Assembly (NCBI GenBank): GCA_023662725.1
Contig: JAMPIL010000001.1
Coordinates: 305,109 to 369,108, forward strand
DNA: 64,000 nt
Reading direction: 5' to 3'
DNA from: Ruminococcus flavefaciens
GTDB taxonomy: Bacteria > Bacillota > Clostridia > Oscillospirales > Ruminococcaceae
Shown: positions 9,096 to 18,367 of the stretch, piece after piece
How the letters are laid out: the number at the start of each line of letters is the position of its first letter
Position numbering within the stretch: position 1 is the first letter of the stretch
Made by a program: the position numbers and the translations under genes
The notes under the pieces: generated by a model
The model's input: the letters and a program-made list of their open reading frames with translations, nothing else
The model's database searches: none
Told to the model about the DNA's origin: nothing

Positions 9096-9124
9096 TTGAC
9101 AATGTTTGAATAATATGTTAAAAT
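9096..9124 (+). promoter_or_regulatory. Promoter of the GH10 xylanase gene
   Basis: TTGACA, a 17-nt spacer and TAAAAT, followed by AAG exactly as in the GH5 promoter. The start codon is about 55 nt downstream of the predicted transcript start. Confidence 0.8.
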
Positions 9125-9182
9125 AAGTCTGTAATGATTATTGTTCCCTCGTATAATGTATTTTTCAGGAGGAATTTTATTT

Positions 9183-11114
9183 ATGAAAAAAAATCTCAGT
9201 AAATTTATTGCAGCCGCTATGTGCGCATCTATGATGTGTTCAGCATTTCCGGCAGCAGCTTATGCAACAGTTCCGACAGACATTTCAGCAGCATCAACTC
9301 AAAAGTCTGAATCGGGCAATGTTGTTTATTCTTCGGATTTCGAAGACGGCGATGTTTCAGCTTTTACCAACAGAGGCGACAGAGATACAACTGTTATTTC
9401 AACCACAACAGAGGACGCTGTAAGCGGCTCGACTTCACTTCTTGCAAGCGGACGTTCCAGCAGCTGGAATGGACCGGCATTCCGTCTTGATACCGTATGC
9501 AAACCCTATACCGAATACTATATTAGCGCAAAGGTCAAGGGAAAATATTATACAAACTCTATGCTCAGCTTCCAGTATACAAGCGACGGCAAGGAAACAT
9601 ACCAGAATCTTGCAACTCTCAATGGCAACGGCTGGCAGACAGTTGAAAACCTTAAAGTAAGCTTTACCGATGAAATGACAGGAGTTTACGTTTATTTCGA
9701 GGGCGGAACGGACGATATTCTTATCGATGATTTCAGCATTGTTGAAGTTCCCAGCGTAGATATAGAAAAAGATATCGTTTCGCTTAAAGACGTTTTTGCA
9801 AACGATTTTAAGGTAGGAACTGCCATATTATCGTCGGATCTCAGTTCAAAGCCTTTTATGGATCTTGTTGATAAGCATTTCAGCGGCAGTATTACAGTAG
9901 GCAACGAAATGAAGCCGGACGCTGTTCTTAACCATGACGCCTGCATTGCTTATGCTGAAGAAACAGGCGATGATACAAATCCACAAATTTCGTTTTCAGC
10001 AGCTAAATCAGTGCTGAATTACTGTCAGAAGAATAATATCCCCGTTCGTATCCATACTCTCGTATGGCACAGCCAGACTCCGGACTGGTTCTTTAAAGAG
10101 AACTACGCTGCCGACGGCGAATGGGTTTCAAAAGAAAAAATGCTCCAGCGTATGGAGAACTATATCAAGAACTATTTCGAGGTTCTTACCGAGCTTTATC
10201 CCGATATCGACTTCTATGCCTGCGACGTCGTAAATGAAGCGTGGATGGAGGACGGCAATCCACGTCAGGCAGGCGAACAGGGCAACAGCGGTTCGGCAAA
10301 GTCCGCGTGGGTTCAGATTTTCGGCGATAACTCATTTATCGAGCCTGCATTCACTTTCGCAAGAAAGTATGCTCCAAAAGACTGCAAGCTTTACTATAAC
10401 GACTATAACGAGTATATGTCGGGCAAAATGAACGCTATTGTTAAAATGGCAACAGAGCTGAAGGAAAAAGGGCTTATCGACGGTATCGGTATGCAGTCTC
10501 ACCTTGATGCAAGACAGAGCCTTGACGCTGCTTTCCCATCAGTAAGCGCTTATAAAAAAGCTCTTCAGACATATTCCGAGCTTGGTCTTGATATTCAGAT
10601 AACAGAGCTTGACGCTACTATTCCGGAAAATTCCGGCGATCAGTATCTCGATGTTCAGGCTGAATACTATAAGGGAATCGTGGACGCCATCTACGAATAC
10701 AAAGACAGCATTTCAGCGCTCATTATCTGGGGTGTAACTGACGACCAGAGCTGGAGAGCTAAACAGCAGCCGCTTCTTTTCGACGCTGAATATAAGGCAA
10801 AGCCTGCATTCTATTCTATCGTAGACGGCAGAGAACCGATAGTTCCTCCTGTTCCGACAGTAGTATACGGCGATTCAAACTGCGACGGAAAGATAGATAT
10901 GTCCGACGCTGTTCTTATCATGCAGTCGCTTTCTAATCCCGATAAATACGGACTTAACGGATCAGATCCTTCGCATATTACCGAAAAAGGTATTGTAAAC
11001 GCCGATTGCTGCAATCCGGGCGACGGAGTGACAAATGAAGACGCCCTCGCTATTCAGATGCTTAAACTGGAAATTGTTGATTCTCTCCCGCTCAATGACG
11101 CTCTCACCGATTAA
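9183..11114 (+). CDS. Secreted CBM22-GH10 xylanase with dockerin
   Basis: The start is the ATG at 9183 with AGGAGG 9 nt upstream; an ATG 42 nt earlier lacks such a site and would spoil the signal peptide. The 643-residue product has a signal peptide (1-27), a CBM22 xylan-binding module (about 45-190, with GRSSSWNGP), and a GH10 barrel (about 200-550) with WHSQTPDWF, acid/base E352 in DVVNEAW and nucleophile E475 in ITELDA. A C-terminal dockerin (561-637) is almost the same as that of the GH5 upstream. It should cut xylan in a cellulosome. Confidence 0.95.
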   Translation: MKKNLSKFIAAAMCASMMCSAFPAAAYATVPTDISAASTQKSESGNVVYSSDFEDGDVSAFTNRGDRDTTVISTTTEDAVSGSTSLLASGRSSSWNGPAFRLDTVCKPYTEYYISAKVKGKYYTNSMLSFQYTSDGKETYQNLATLNGNGWQTVENLKVSFTDEMTGVYVYFEGGTDDILIDDFSIVEVPSVDIEKDIVSLKDVFANDFKVGTAILSSDLSSKPFMDLVDKHFSGSITVGNEMKPDAVLNHDACIAYAEETGDDTNPQISFSAAKSVLNYCQKNNIPVRIHTLVWHSQTPDWFFKENYAADGEWVSKEKMLQRMENYIKNYFEVLTELYPDIDFYACDVVNEAWMEDGNPRQAGEQGNSGSAKSAWVQIFGDNSFIEPAFTFARKYAPKDCKLYYNDYNEYMSGKMNAIVKMATELKEKGLIDGIGMQSHLDARQSLDAAFPSVSAYKKALQTYSELGLDIQITELDATIPENSGDQYLDVQAEYYKGIVDAIYEYKDSISALIIWGVTDDQSWRAKQQPLLFDAEYKAKPAFYSIVDGREPIVPPVPTVVYGDSNCDGKIDMSDAVLIMQSLSNPDKYGLNGSDPSHITEKGIVNADCCNPGDGVTNEDALAIQMLKLEIVDSLPLNDALTD

Positions 11115-11160
11115 TTATAATATGAACTGCTGCGTTTTGCTGCATTCATAAAGAAATTCA

Positions 11161-11209
11161 AGCCATAGTACTGCTGTTTTTACGATTGGAAGTACTATGG
11201 CTTTATTAT
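11161..11209 (+). terminator. Terminator after the GH10 gene
   Basis: Long inverted arms AAGCCATAGTACT (11161-11173) and AGTACTATGGCTT (11192-11204) are followed by TATTATT. The T-run is interrupted, so efficiency may be moderate. Confidence 0.65.
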
Positions 11210-11237
11210 TGACATATTGTTGTGACTGTACTATAAT
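11210..11237 (+). promoter_or_regulatory. Promoter-like TTGACA/TATAAT pair with no clear gene
   Basis: TTGACA and TATAAT are separated by 16 nt. What follows on the plus strand is about 300 nt without an ORF until the lipoprotein gene at 11535, which has its own promoter at 11441. It may be a second upstream promoter or drive an untranslated RNA. Confidence 0.4.
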
Positions 11238-11273
11238 TTTAGAACGTGTTCTTTGATAACAATTATTAATTTC

Positions 11274-11447
11274 TCATATTCTAACTACCGGCATATAGGC
11301 ATAACCAAGATTATGCTCAAATGTATCAAAAACTTCAAATTCCTGCGCTCCATTTTGAGCCATTTTAAAACCGTGTGTGGGCATAAAGAAGTCTCTGATA
11401 TATGAAAAAAGTTCCCGCCTTGTTTTTTTGCTGTAAAATCTTGACAT
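11274..11447 (-). pseudogene. C-terminal relic of an effector-binding (GyrI-like) regulator
   Basis: A 57-residue minus-strand frame reads MSRFYSKKTRRELFSYIRDF, then FMPTHGF, EFEVFD and a final YMPVV before the stop. This matches the tail of the AraC-associated effector-binding domain, where a P-x-H/S-G-(F/Y) segment precedes EFE(V/L)(Y/F)D and a final (I/M)P strand. The DNA-binding part and most of the domain are missing, and its ATG overlaps the -35 box of the divergent promoter at 11441. A truncated gene remnant is the best reading; a functional small protein is possible. Confidence 0.45.
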
Positions 11448-11469
11448 ATATCTGCTTTTATTTTATAAT
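11441..11469 (+). promoter_or_regulatory. Promoter of the solute-binding lipoprotein gene
   Basis: Consensus TTGACA and TATAAT with a 17-nt spacer, about 66 nt upstream of the gene at 11535. Confidence 0.75.
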
Positions 11470-11534
11470 ATTATTAAATTAGTCCGTGTTGTTATCCCTC
11501 TTGCGATGCGGTATTATGAAGGGAGTTTTTCATT

Positions 11535-12995
11535 ATGAGTAATTTAAAAAGAATCCTTGCCGGAATTATCGCTGTTTCTGCTGTTATGTCCACTTCTGTT
11601 TCATGTGGAAAATCTGACGGCAGCAGCGAAACCGACGAGGCTCAGGTTGTTACCGATCCTTATAAAGATCACGATGATGTAGATGTTGATCTAAGCGTTA
11701 TCGGAGAAGATGACGGAGCTTCCGTCAGCGGTGAAAAACAAGAAACAGATCCGAATATGACTATAACCTGGCTTTGTGATTATGATTTAAATCCAAGCGG
11801 AAATAACGACCGTTCTGTTGCTCTTACTATTTTTGAGGACTATTACGGCGGAAAAATAAATTACGTTTCAACTACTTCAAATGATAAATTCGACAAGCTG
11901 GCTTCAATGATAATTGCAGGCGATGAGGTTGATATGTTCCCTTATGAGTGGGACGCTGTTCCTAACGGTGTTATGAAGAATCAGTATGAACCGCTTGATC
12001 CCTATTTCGATACTATGGAAATCGATTCCGAGCTTTGGGACGATATGAGCGATGTTATTGATATGTTTGAATATAAAGATCAGCATTATGTTATTCCCTA
12101 TGTGATCTGCGATCCGCTTATTATTACATACAGCAGAAAAATGATGCAGGCTGAAGGTCTTGATGATCCTTATGAGCTTTATGAGGATGGCGAATGGGAT
12201 TGGGACGCTTTTATGGAGATGATGGAAAAGTTCGTTGCCAATGCTCCGAGCGGACAGACAAGATACGGTATCAACGGCTGGTTTGGTCAGGCTCTTATTC
12301 AGTCTACCGGACATACTGTCGTTAATTATGAAAACGGCAAATTCTCGAACAATATCGACGATCCCGAAATCGAAAAGGCAGAGCTTCTTATGCAGGAGAT
12401 TGCCCGGAAACAGCTTTATAATCCGGAATGGATAGGATATTTCCCGGATAATCAATCTACGCTTTTCTTTGCAATGTCAGATTGGGCGCTTGGAACTTCA
12501 AATGCTAAAAATGAGGATATGGATCTTATGGTAGTTCCTTTCCCGAAATCTCCTGATTCCAGCGAGTATAATCTTTGCTGCAATTATGGCGCAAGAATGC
12601 TTATTAAAAATTCTGAAAAGGGTGAGGCCGTTGCAACGTACATAAAGTGTGAAAGACTTGCTCTGACTGAGGAAAAATATGTTGAAGCCGCTAAACAGAA
12701 AGCTCTTATTGTGGACAAAACAGCTTCCGGACTTGTAAGAAGCTACGTTACGGAAGAACAGTATGACGCTATTATGTCTTACCGTGATCCGAACAATACT
12801 AACCCTATGTTTGATTTTGGATACGGTATGGGAGATATTATGTATGGCAGCGGCGACTATACCTATGAAACAAGAGGGGTTATGGATAACCTTGAAAAGG
12901 CTCTTCTCGAGGGCAACGATGCTGTTGATTCATGGGCAGCTCTACGTGATGCATGGACCGGCGTTATTTCAACAGAGGTTGAGAAGTTTAATTAG
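11535..12995 (+). CDS. Extracellular solute-binding lipoprotein, probable sugar ABC type
   Basis: The 486-residue protein starts with a lipoprotein signal peptide (TSVSC, Cys 24), followed by an acidic linker. The mature part has the features of the large family 1 extracellular solute-binding proteins: TITWLCDY at the first strand, VDMFPYEWDA, and aromatic-rich ligand-face segments such as GQTRYGINGWFGQ. It would capture an oligosaccharide outside the cell. No permease or ATPase gene is adjacent, so it must use transporter parts coded elsewhere. AGGGAG precedes the ATG. The substrate is unknown. Confidence 0.8.
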   Translation: MSNLKRILAGIIAVSAVMSTSVSCGKSDGSSETDEAQVVTDPYKDHDDVDVDLSVIGEDDGASVSGEKQETDPNMTITWLCDYDLNPSGNNDRSVALTIFEDYYGGKINYVSTTSNDKFDKLASMIIAGDEVDMFPYEWDAVPNGVMKNQYEPLDPYFDTMEIDSELWDDMSDVIDMFEYKDQHYVIPYVICDPLIITYSRKMMQAEGLDDPYELYEDGEWDWDAFMEMMEKFVANAPSGQTRYGINGWFGQALIQSTGHTVVNYENGKFSNNIDDPEIEKAELLMQEIARKQLYNPEWIGYFPDNQSTLFFAMSDWALGTSNAKNEDMDLMVVPFPKSPDSSEYNLCCNYGARMLIKNSEKGEAVATYIKCERLALTEEKYVEAAKQKALIVDKTASGLVRSYVTEEQYDAIMSYRDPNNTNPMFDFGYGMGDIMYGSGDYTYETRGVMDNLEKALLEGNDAVDSWAALRDAWTGVISTEVEKFN

Positions 12996-13060
12996 TAATT
13001 GCGCATATTAAGGTGAAACTCTGTCTCCACTTTAACTCTTTGGCAACTCATTATAAAAAT

Positions 13061-13095
13061 AAGGACTATTGCGAAAGATGCAATAGTCCTTTTTG
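13061..13095. terminator. Bidirectional terminator between convergent genes
   Basis: An 11-bp stem AGGACTATTGC/GCAATAGTCCT has a T-run on the plus strand and an A-rich run giving Ts on the minus strand. It can serve both the lipoprotein gene and the AEC transporter gene, whose stop codon abuts it. Confidence 0.85.
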
Positions 13096-14052
13096 TTATA
13101 TATAGTTTAAGCTTTTCAGAATGAACAGCCACGTTGTAAGCGTAAATGCGCTGCATAGAGTCGTCAGCATTACGGCAAATGCGGTTACTGCACCCTTATG
13201 TCCGAAATTTTTTGCCATTACAAAACAACTGCCCGTTGTTGCGCTTCCGAGCATTACCAGAATGGCAATGAGCTTTTCACCCCTGAATCCAAGCCGTATC
13301 GCCGCAGGAAGAAAGACTGCGCAGAAAAGAATAAGCTTGATGAACGCAATTCCTATCGTAAGCGGAACTTTTCCCTTTGCGTCGCCGAATTTAAATGACG
13401 CTCCAAGAGCTATCAGTGAAAGCGGAGTTGCCATGTTGGCGAGATATGATATTGATTTCGTCATGATTACCGGCTGAGGGATTTTAAGAATCGACCATAC
13501 TATTCCTGCGAAAATTCCGAGAATAATGGGATTGGTCACTATTTCTTTAAGCGTTTTTGTGAAAAGAGCCTTTTTGTTCTGTGCGCCGTCCTTATCGGGA
13601 GATGTGAGCGACAGCGAGATAACGGCGATTATGTTGTAAAGGGGAACTGTTCCGACTATCATAAGAGCCGCCATAGTCGCCTCACCGTAGATGTTTTTTA
13701 CAAAAGCTATTCCGAGTATAGCCGCACTGCTTCTGTAGGACGCCTGAATTATTTCGCCTCTTTCGGCTTTATCCTTGTGAAGAAGCGAGTAAGAAAGAGC
13801 TATTCCCACGCTTAAAAGAGTTGCCGTTATGCAGAAAAGGACGAATTTTGTGTCCCAGACGGCATGAAAATCCGCCGTGGACAGGTCCATGAAGAGCAGC
13901 GCAGGAAGAAGCGTTCGGAAAACGAATTTATTTATCTGAGAAGTGGAGTGGTCGTCAAGAAGTCCGAATTTTTTAACAAACCAGCCGAATACCATCATAA
14001 GGAATACAGGAACGGTCGCATTCAGACTGAAAGCAAGATTATCTAAAAACAA
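13096..14052 (-). CDS. AEC-family transporter (auxin efflux carrier type)
   Basis: The 318-residue integral membrane protein has about ten hydrophobic segments in two similar halves, the layout of the AEC family. The N-terminal segment includes FLMMVFGWFVKKFGLLDD and the C-terminal half IAILVMLGSATTGSCFVMA. Family members export or exchange organic acids such as malate; the substrate here is not predictable. The start is a TTG at 14052 with GGTGAT about 7 nt upstream. It is separated from the pot operon by MH2 and so is probably its own transcript. Confidence 0.82.
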   Translation of the reverse strand: MFLDNLAFSLNATVPVFLMMVFGWFVKKFGLLDDHSTSQINKFVFRTLLPALLFMDLSTADFHAVWDTKFVLFCITATLLSVGIALSYSLLHKDKAERGEIIQASYRSSAAILGIAFVKNIYGEATMAALMIVGTVPLYNIIAVISLSLTSPDKDGAQNKKALFTKTLKEIVTNPIILGIFAGIVWSILKIPQPVIMTKSISYLANMATPLSLIALGASFKFGDAKGKVPLTIGIAFIKLILFCAVFLPAAIRLGFRGEKLIAILVMLGSATTGSCFVMAKNFGHKGAVTAFAVMLTTLCSAFTLTTWLFILKSLNYI

Positions 14053-14126
14053 AATATCACCAGCTGAAGATTTTTTAAGGAGATGCTTTTTCTTTTTATT
14101 CTTTTGTCAATGAATGTGCATTCTAT

Positions 14127-14244
14127 GGGCATTCTGCCCTAATTATTTTCATTACCTCTTTACGAGGTAATGAAAATAATTAATATCGGGATTCCAAAGG
14201 GGATGTACGCCCCTTTGGCAGGGGTACGGGGACAGAGTCCTCGC
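14127..14244 (+). repeat. MH2: multi-hairpin element, copy 2
   Basis: GGGCATTCTGCCC box; an 18-bp perfect stem (14141-14158 with 14164-14181); the CCAAAGGGG/CCCCTTTGG hairpin (14194-14218); and a GGGGAC hairpin. It ends directly at the potD stop codon at 14245. Confidence 0.85.
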
Positions 14245-15501
14245 TTAGAAAATATCTTTCCTGCGTTTTATATATCGTCTTACGAGGACGGCGGCGATTA
14301 TCAGGATGCACACTACCAGGAATATCGGGACAAACCATTTATTTGCAGTTTCCGATTTCATTTCGGTCCAGAGGTCTTTCATAAGGTCGTTGGCTTCATC
14401 GGAAAGATTAACGAAAACTGTCGTTTTATCAGCAATAAATTGACTGTCGGGATATGATACGTGGCTTTCTCTTACTTCGTCGTCGAGCATTTCATATGCT
14501 CCGCTGTGAGGAGTTGAATAGCAGATATAGTCTATGTTGGCAAAAGCTATATCCGGCTCGCACATGAAGTTGATATACATTTCAGCCGCTTCCTTTTGCT
14601 TTGCGGAAGACGGTATGCACATTGCATCGACAAAAAGGTTCGTTCCGCTTTTCGGTACAACGAAATCAAGATCTTCGTTATCCTCAAGGATAGTAAGAGC
14701 ATCGCCGGCATAATACGGAGCAAGCAGCGCTTCCCCGGCAGCCATTTTGTCGAAAACCTCGTCCATTACATATGCCTGAACGACGTCTTTCTGTTCTTTG
14801 AGCTTTTCGGCAGCAGCTTTCAGTTCAGACGGATTTTCAGTGTTCAGCGAGTAGCCGAGAAGAAGTTCGGAAACGGCAAAAGCGTCTCTCGGATTATCAA
14901 ACATGAGTATCTGATCTTTGTATTTTTTATCCCAGAGTATATCCCAGTCTATTTCCTCTTTGGGAATATCTATCTGCTCGGCATTGTAGATTATTCCGAC
15001 CGTTCCCCATGTATACGGAACGGAATATGCGTTTTCCGGATCGTAGGCAAGATTGCGGTAGTTATCCATGATATATCGGAAATTCGGGATATTGTCCATG
15101 TTAAGCGGCTGGATAAGATCTTCTTTTATCATTTTGCTTATCATGTAATCGGACGGGATTATTACGTCGTAAGTCGTTCCGCCGCCTTTGAGCTTTGCGT
15201 AAAGCTCTTCGTTTGTGGCATAGTTGGTGTAATTCACCTTGATTCCGGTGAGCTTTTCAAATTCGCCGTTTACATCAAGAGTTCCCTCGTCCGCTCCTGT
15301 GGAGATATATTCGCCCCAGTTATAGACGTTTATCGAGATTCCCTTGCCCTTGAATTTAGTGTAGTAGCTTTTATCCTCAATAGTAAGAGTCTGAGCGGAG
15401 GAATCTTCTTCTTCCTCCTCGTCGGAAGCCGTAGAACAGCCGGAAAGCATTCCCAGCGACATTATTAAAGCGGCAGCGAGTGAAAAAATTTTCTTGTTCA
15501 T
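14245..15501 (-). CDS. potD: Spermidine/putrescine-binding protein with C-terminal membrane anchor
   Basis: The 418-residue protein begins with a lipoprotein signal peptide (LGMLSGC, Cys 22) and has the PotD fold: INVYNWGEYI, DVIIPSDYMISKMIKEDLI, then APYYAGDA. It should bind a polyamine for the PotABC importer encoded just upstream. Unusually, after the binding domain it ends in a hydrophobic segment (about residues 390-408, VPIFLVVCILIIAAVLV) and a basic tail RRYIKRRKDIF. It would thus be held to the membrane at both ends. The gap to potC is only 6 nt. Confidence 0.9.
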   Translation of the reverse strand: MNKKIFSLAAALIMSLGMLSGCSTASDEEEEEDSSAQTLTIEDKSYYTKFKGKGISINVYNWGEYISTGADEGTLDVNGEFEKLTGIKVNYTNYATNEELYAKLKGGGTTYDVIIPSDYMISKMIKEDLIQPLNMDNIPNFRYIMDNYRNLAYDPENAYSVPYTWGTVGIIYNAEQIDIPKEEIDWDILWDKKYKDQILMFDNPRDAFAVSELLLGYSLNTENPSELKAAAEKLKEQKDVVQAYVMDEVFDKMAAGEALLAPYYAGDALTILEDNEDLDFVVPKSGTNLFVDAMCIPSSAKQKEAAEMYINFMCEPDIAFANIDYICYSTPHSGAYEMLDDEVRESHVSYPDSQFIADKTTVFVNLSDEANDLMKDLWTEMKSETANKWFVPIFLVVCILIIAAVLVRRYIKRRKDIF

Positions 15502-15507
15502 TTTTAT

Positions 15508-16308
15508 TTATCTCCCTCCTGCACCGGCTTTTTTTGCAGCCTTGTTTTCAACGAAATTCTTGACTATAAGAACGATTACTACCGTGATGAAAATCAGTGT
15601 GGAAAGAGCGTTTATCTCCGGCGAGACCTTTCTTCTGGTCATTGAGTAAATTGTTATGGGGAGAGTCTGCGAGGTTGAACCGCTTGTGAAATAGCTGATA
15701 ACGAAATCGTCCAGAGAATAGGTAAACGACATGAGAAAGCCGCTTATAACTCCGGGCATGATCTCCGGCAGAACTACCTTGCGGAACGCTTTAAACGGAC
15801 TGCATCCCAGATCCTGAGCCGCTTCGTAAAGATGAGGATCCATTTGGTTGAATTTCGGCATAACATTGAGGATAACGTATGGTACGTCAAATGTTATATG
15901 TGCGATAAGCAGCGTAACAAAGCCGAATTCGAGAGTCATTCTTGCGGCGAAAAAGCTGAAAAGAAGCATCAGAGATACTCCCGTTACGATTTCGGGATTG
16001 ATGATAGGCATATTGGTAACGTTCATTACGACCGCTCTTGGAACTTTTCGCATACTGTTTATGCCGATAGCGGCGAGAGTACCGAGGGTAGTTGAAATAA
16101 TGCTGGCGGCAACGGCAATTATTATCGTATTTACAAGCGAAGAAATTATCAGTCGGTTGTTGAAAAGACGTTTGTACCAATCAAGCGTAAATCCTGTGAA
16201 AACCGAACTGCTTTTGGACTGGTTGAACGAGAATACTATCAGCACAAAAATCGGCGCGTACAAAAACAGCATTACAAGCACAAGATATAATTTTCCGAGT
16301 TTTTTCAA
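15508..16308 (-). CDS. potC: Polyamine ABC transporter permease PotC
   Basis: The 266-residue permease has six predicted membrane segments and the inner-membrane EAA loop (LYEAAQDLGCSPFKAFRKVV) that docks to the ATPase. Order and similarity place it as PotC of the polyamine importer. The start is a TTG at 16308, supported by AGGAGGGTG upstream. It lies between potB (13-nt gap) and potD (6-nt gap). Confidence 0.9.
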   Translation of the reverse strand: MKKLGKLYLVLVMLFLYAPIFVLIVFSFNQSKSSSVFTGFTLDWYKRLFNNRLIISSLVNTIIIAVAASIISTTLGTLAAIGINSMRKVPRAVVMNVTNMPIINPEIVTGVSLMLLFSFFAARMTLEFGFVTLLIAHITFDVPYVILNVMPKFNQMDPHLYEAAQDLGCSPFKAFRKVVLPEIMPGVISGFLMSFTYSLDDFVISYFTSGSTSQTLPITIYSMTRRKVSPEINALSTLIFITVVIVLIVKNFVENKAAKKAGAGGR

Positions 16309-16321
16309 TTTTCACCCTCCT

Positions 16322-17128
16322 TTACATAAGCACCTGATCGTCAGGGTCGAACTGGTTCATAACGGTCATTATCACAAGTATTATCACCATGAGAACAAGA
16401 GAGATCGCCGCTCCGAGATGCGGATTGTAGGCGTTTCCGAGAAACTGCATTTCAATAAGGTCGCCGATGAGAAGGTTCGAGCCTCCTCCGAGCATTCTTG
16501 AAATGATAAACGTTGAGATTGCAGGTACGAAAACCATTGTTATTCCAGATGTGATACCGGGCATACTAAGCGGTACTACTACACGGAAAAGCGTTGAAGC
16601 GGAGTTGCAACCAAGGTCGGAAGCGGCTTCAAACAGCGAATTGTCTATCTTGACCATGACCGAATAAAGCGGAAGTATCATAAATGGCAGATAATTGTAA
16701 ACCATTCCGAGAACGACTGCTCCGGACGTGTTTATCATTTTAAGAGGTCCGAGACCTATCATTCCGAGAAGATTGTTTATAAGTCCGTTGTTTCCGAGAA
16801 GAGTCATCCATGCGTATGTTCGCAGGAGAAAGTTCATCCACATCGGCAGCATTACTATCATAAGCATAGTTCCCTGCTTGTGTTTTTCCATTCTTGAAAG
16901 GATAAAAGCTACCGGATATGCCACAACAAGACAGATCGCTGTTGCTATAAGCGAGAGCCATATCGAACGGACAAAGATGTTGGCATACTGTCCTACATCG
17001 GAAACGTGTTTTATTGTGAAAGAACCGCCGTCGGTAGTGAAGGCGAAATATGCTATCATAAGAAGCGGAACAAGGATGAAAACTATCATCCAGACAAGAT
17101 ACGGAGCGGAGAAATATTTTGGTTTCAT
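16322..17128 (-). CDS. potB: Polyamine ABC transporter permease PotB
   Basis: The 268-residue permease has six membrane segments and the EAA loop ([20 protein letters not shown]). It pairs with PotC to form the membrane channel. Its ATG overlaps the TGA of potA (ATGA), so translation is probably coupled. Confidence 0.9.
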   Translation of the reverse strand: MKPKYFSAPYLVWMIVFILVPLLMIAYFAFTTDGGSFTIKHVSDVGQYANIFVRSIWLSLIATAICLVVAYPVAFILSRMEKHKQGTMLMIVMLPMWMNFLLRTYAWMTLLGNNGLINNLLGMIGLGPLKMINTSGAVVLGMVYNYLPFMILPLYSVMVKIDNSLFEAASDLGCNSASTLFRVVVPLSMPGITSGITMVFVPAISTFIISRMLGGGSNLLIGDLIEMQFLGNAYNPHLGAAISLVLMVIILVIMTVMNQFDPDDQVLM

Positions 17129-18177
17129 TCTGCATTTTCCTCCGTTTTCTTCATAATATGTATATCAAAAGGATCGAATGTCATACCTATCATAGCTCCG
17201 GCGGGTTCGGCTTTTGTGGAATGTATCATCCACTTATGATCCACGCCGTCAACGATCATTTCATAGTGAACTCCCTTGAAAACTACGGATTCAACAATTC
17301 CGGTGAGCTTAGCCTTGTCCGCCGGAATTATTTTAACGTCCTCCGGTCGGATAACGACGTCTACACGTTCATTGGGAGCAAATCCCTTGTCGACGCATTC
17401 AAAACGGTTTCCTGCAAATTCCGCAACACAGTCCTGCGGCATAGTACCGCTGATGATATTGCTTTCGCCGATAAAATCAGCTACGAAAGCGTTTATCGGT
17501 TCGTTGTATATGTCTGTTGGAGTGCCTATCTGCTGGATATAGCCGTTGTTCATAACAACGATGCTGTCGCTCATGGTAAGAGCTTCCTCCTGATCGTGGG
17601 TAACGTAGACGAAAGTGAGTTCAAGCTCCTGCTGGATCTTTCTCAGCTCTATCTGCATTTCTTTTCTCAGCTTCAGATCAAGCGCTCCCAGAGGTTCGTC
17701 GAGAAGAAGGACTTTCGGGCGGTTCACAAGCGCTCTTGCAATAGCCACACGCTGCTGCTGTCCACCGGAAAGGCGGTTTACCGAACGTTTTTCAAATCCC
17801 TTTAAATTGACTATCTCGAGCATTTCTCCAACTCTGTTTACTATCTCTTTTTCCGGAACTTTTTTAACTCTTAAACCGAAAGCGATATTTTCGTAAACAT
17901 TAAGATGCGGAAAGAGCGCATAACGCTGAAAAACGGTGTTGACGTTTCTTTTATGCGGCGGAAGGCTGTTTATCCTTTGTCCGTCGAAGAAAACATCACC
18001 GCTGGTCGGTTCAAGAAATCCGGCGATTATTCTCAGAGTTGTTGTTTTTCCGCAGCCGGACGGACCGAGAAACGTTACGAATTCTTTATCCTTTATGTCA
18101 AGGCTGATATTTTTGAGGATTTTTTCGCTTTCCTCAAATTCAACTATAATGTTTTTCAGGCTGATAATATTCTCCAC
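17125..18177 (-). CDS. potA: Polyamine ABC transporter ATPase PotA
   Basis: The 350-residue ATPase powers the PotBCD polyamine importer. Walker A is [10 protein letters not shown] (about residue 38), the signature is [15 protein letters not shown], Walker [12 protein letters not shown], and the H-loop [10 protein letters not shown]-terminal TOBE-type domain (about 240-350) is present. The start is a GTG at 18177, with AAAGGAT about 9 nt upstream. It is the first gene of potABCD. Confidence 0.93.
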   Translation of the reverse strand: MENIISLKNIIVEFEESEKILKNISLDIKDKEFVTFLGPSGCGKTTTLRIIAGFLEPTSGDVFFDGQRINSLPPHKRNVNTVFQRYALFPHLNVYENIAFGLRVKKVPEKEIVNRVGEMLEIVNLKGFEKRSVNRLSGGQQQRVAIARALVNRPKVLLLDEPLGALDLKLRKEMQIELRKIQQELELTFVYVTHDQEEALTMSDSIVVMNNGYIQQIGTPTDIYNEPINAFVADFIGESNIISGTMPQDCVAEFAGNRFECVDKGFAPNERVDVVIRPEDVKIIPADKAKLTGIVESVVFKGVHYEMIVDGVDHKWMIHSTKAEPAGAMIGMTFDPFDIHIMKKTEENAE

Positions 18178-18367
18178 TTTACCATATCCTTTCGGTTTAA
18201 AATTCGTGAGTTTTAACCATAACGACTTATTATATCACATAATATACACAAATGCAACATTTTTCGGGGAATTTCCTGAATATTTTTATTGTAGTCAGAT
18301 TGACTTTTCGGTGCTAATGTGTTAGTATTATAATAAGGTAATATGTTTCGGGAAAGGACTATGGCTT

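Noticed and set aside
11239-11252. LexA-type box AGAACGTGTTCT
   Set aside because: The gap between GAAC and GTTC is 2 nt instead of the 4 nt of Firmicute LexA sites, and it resembles ends of the repeat family.
14596-15468. 290-codon plus-strand frame opposite potD
   Set aside because: It is an antisense shadow of potD in a gene with strong family motifs; the translation has the composition of a reverse reading.
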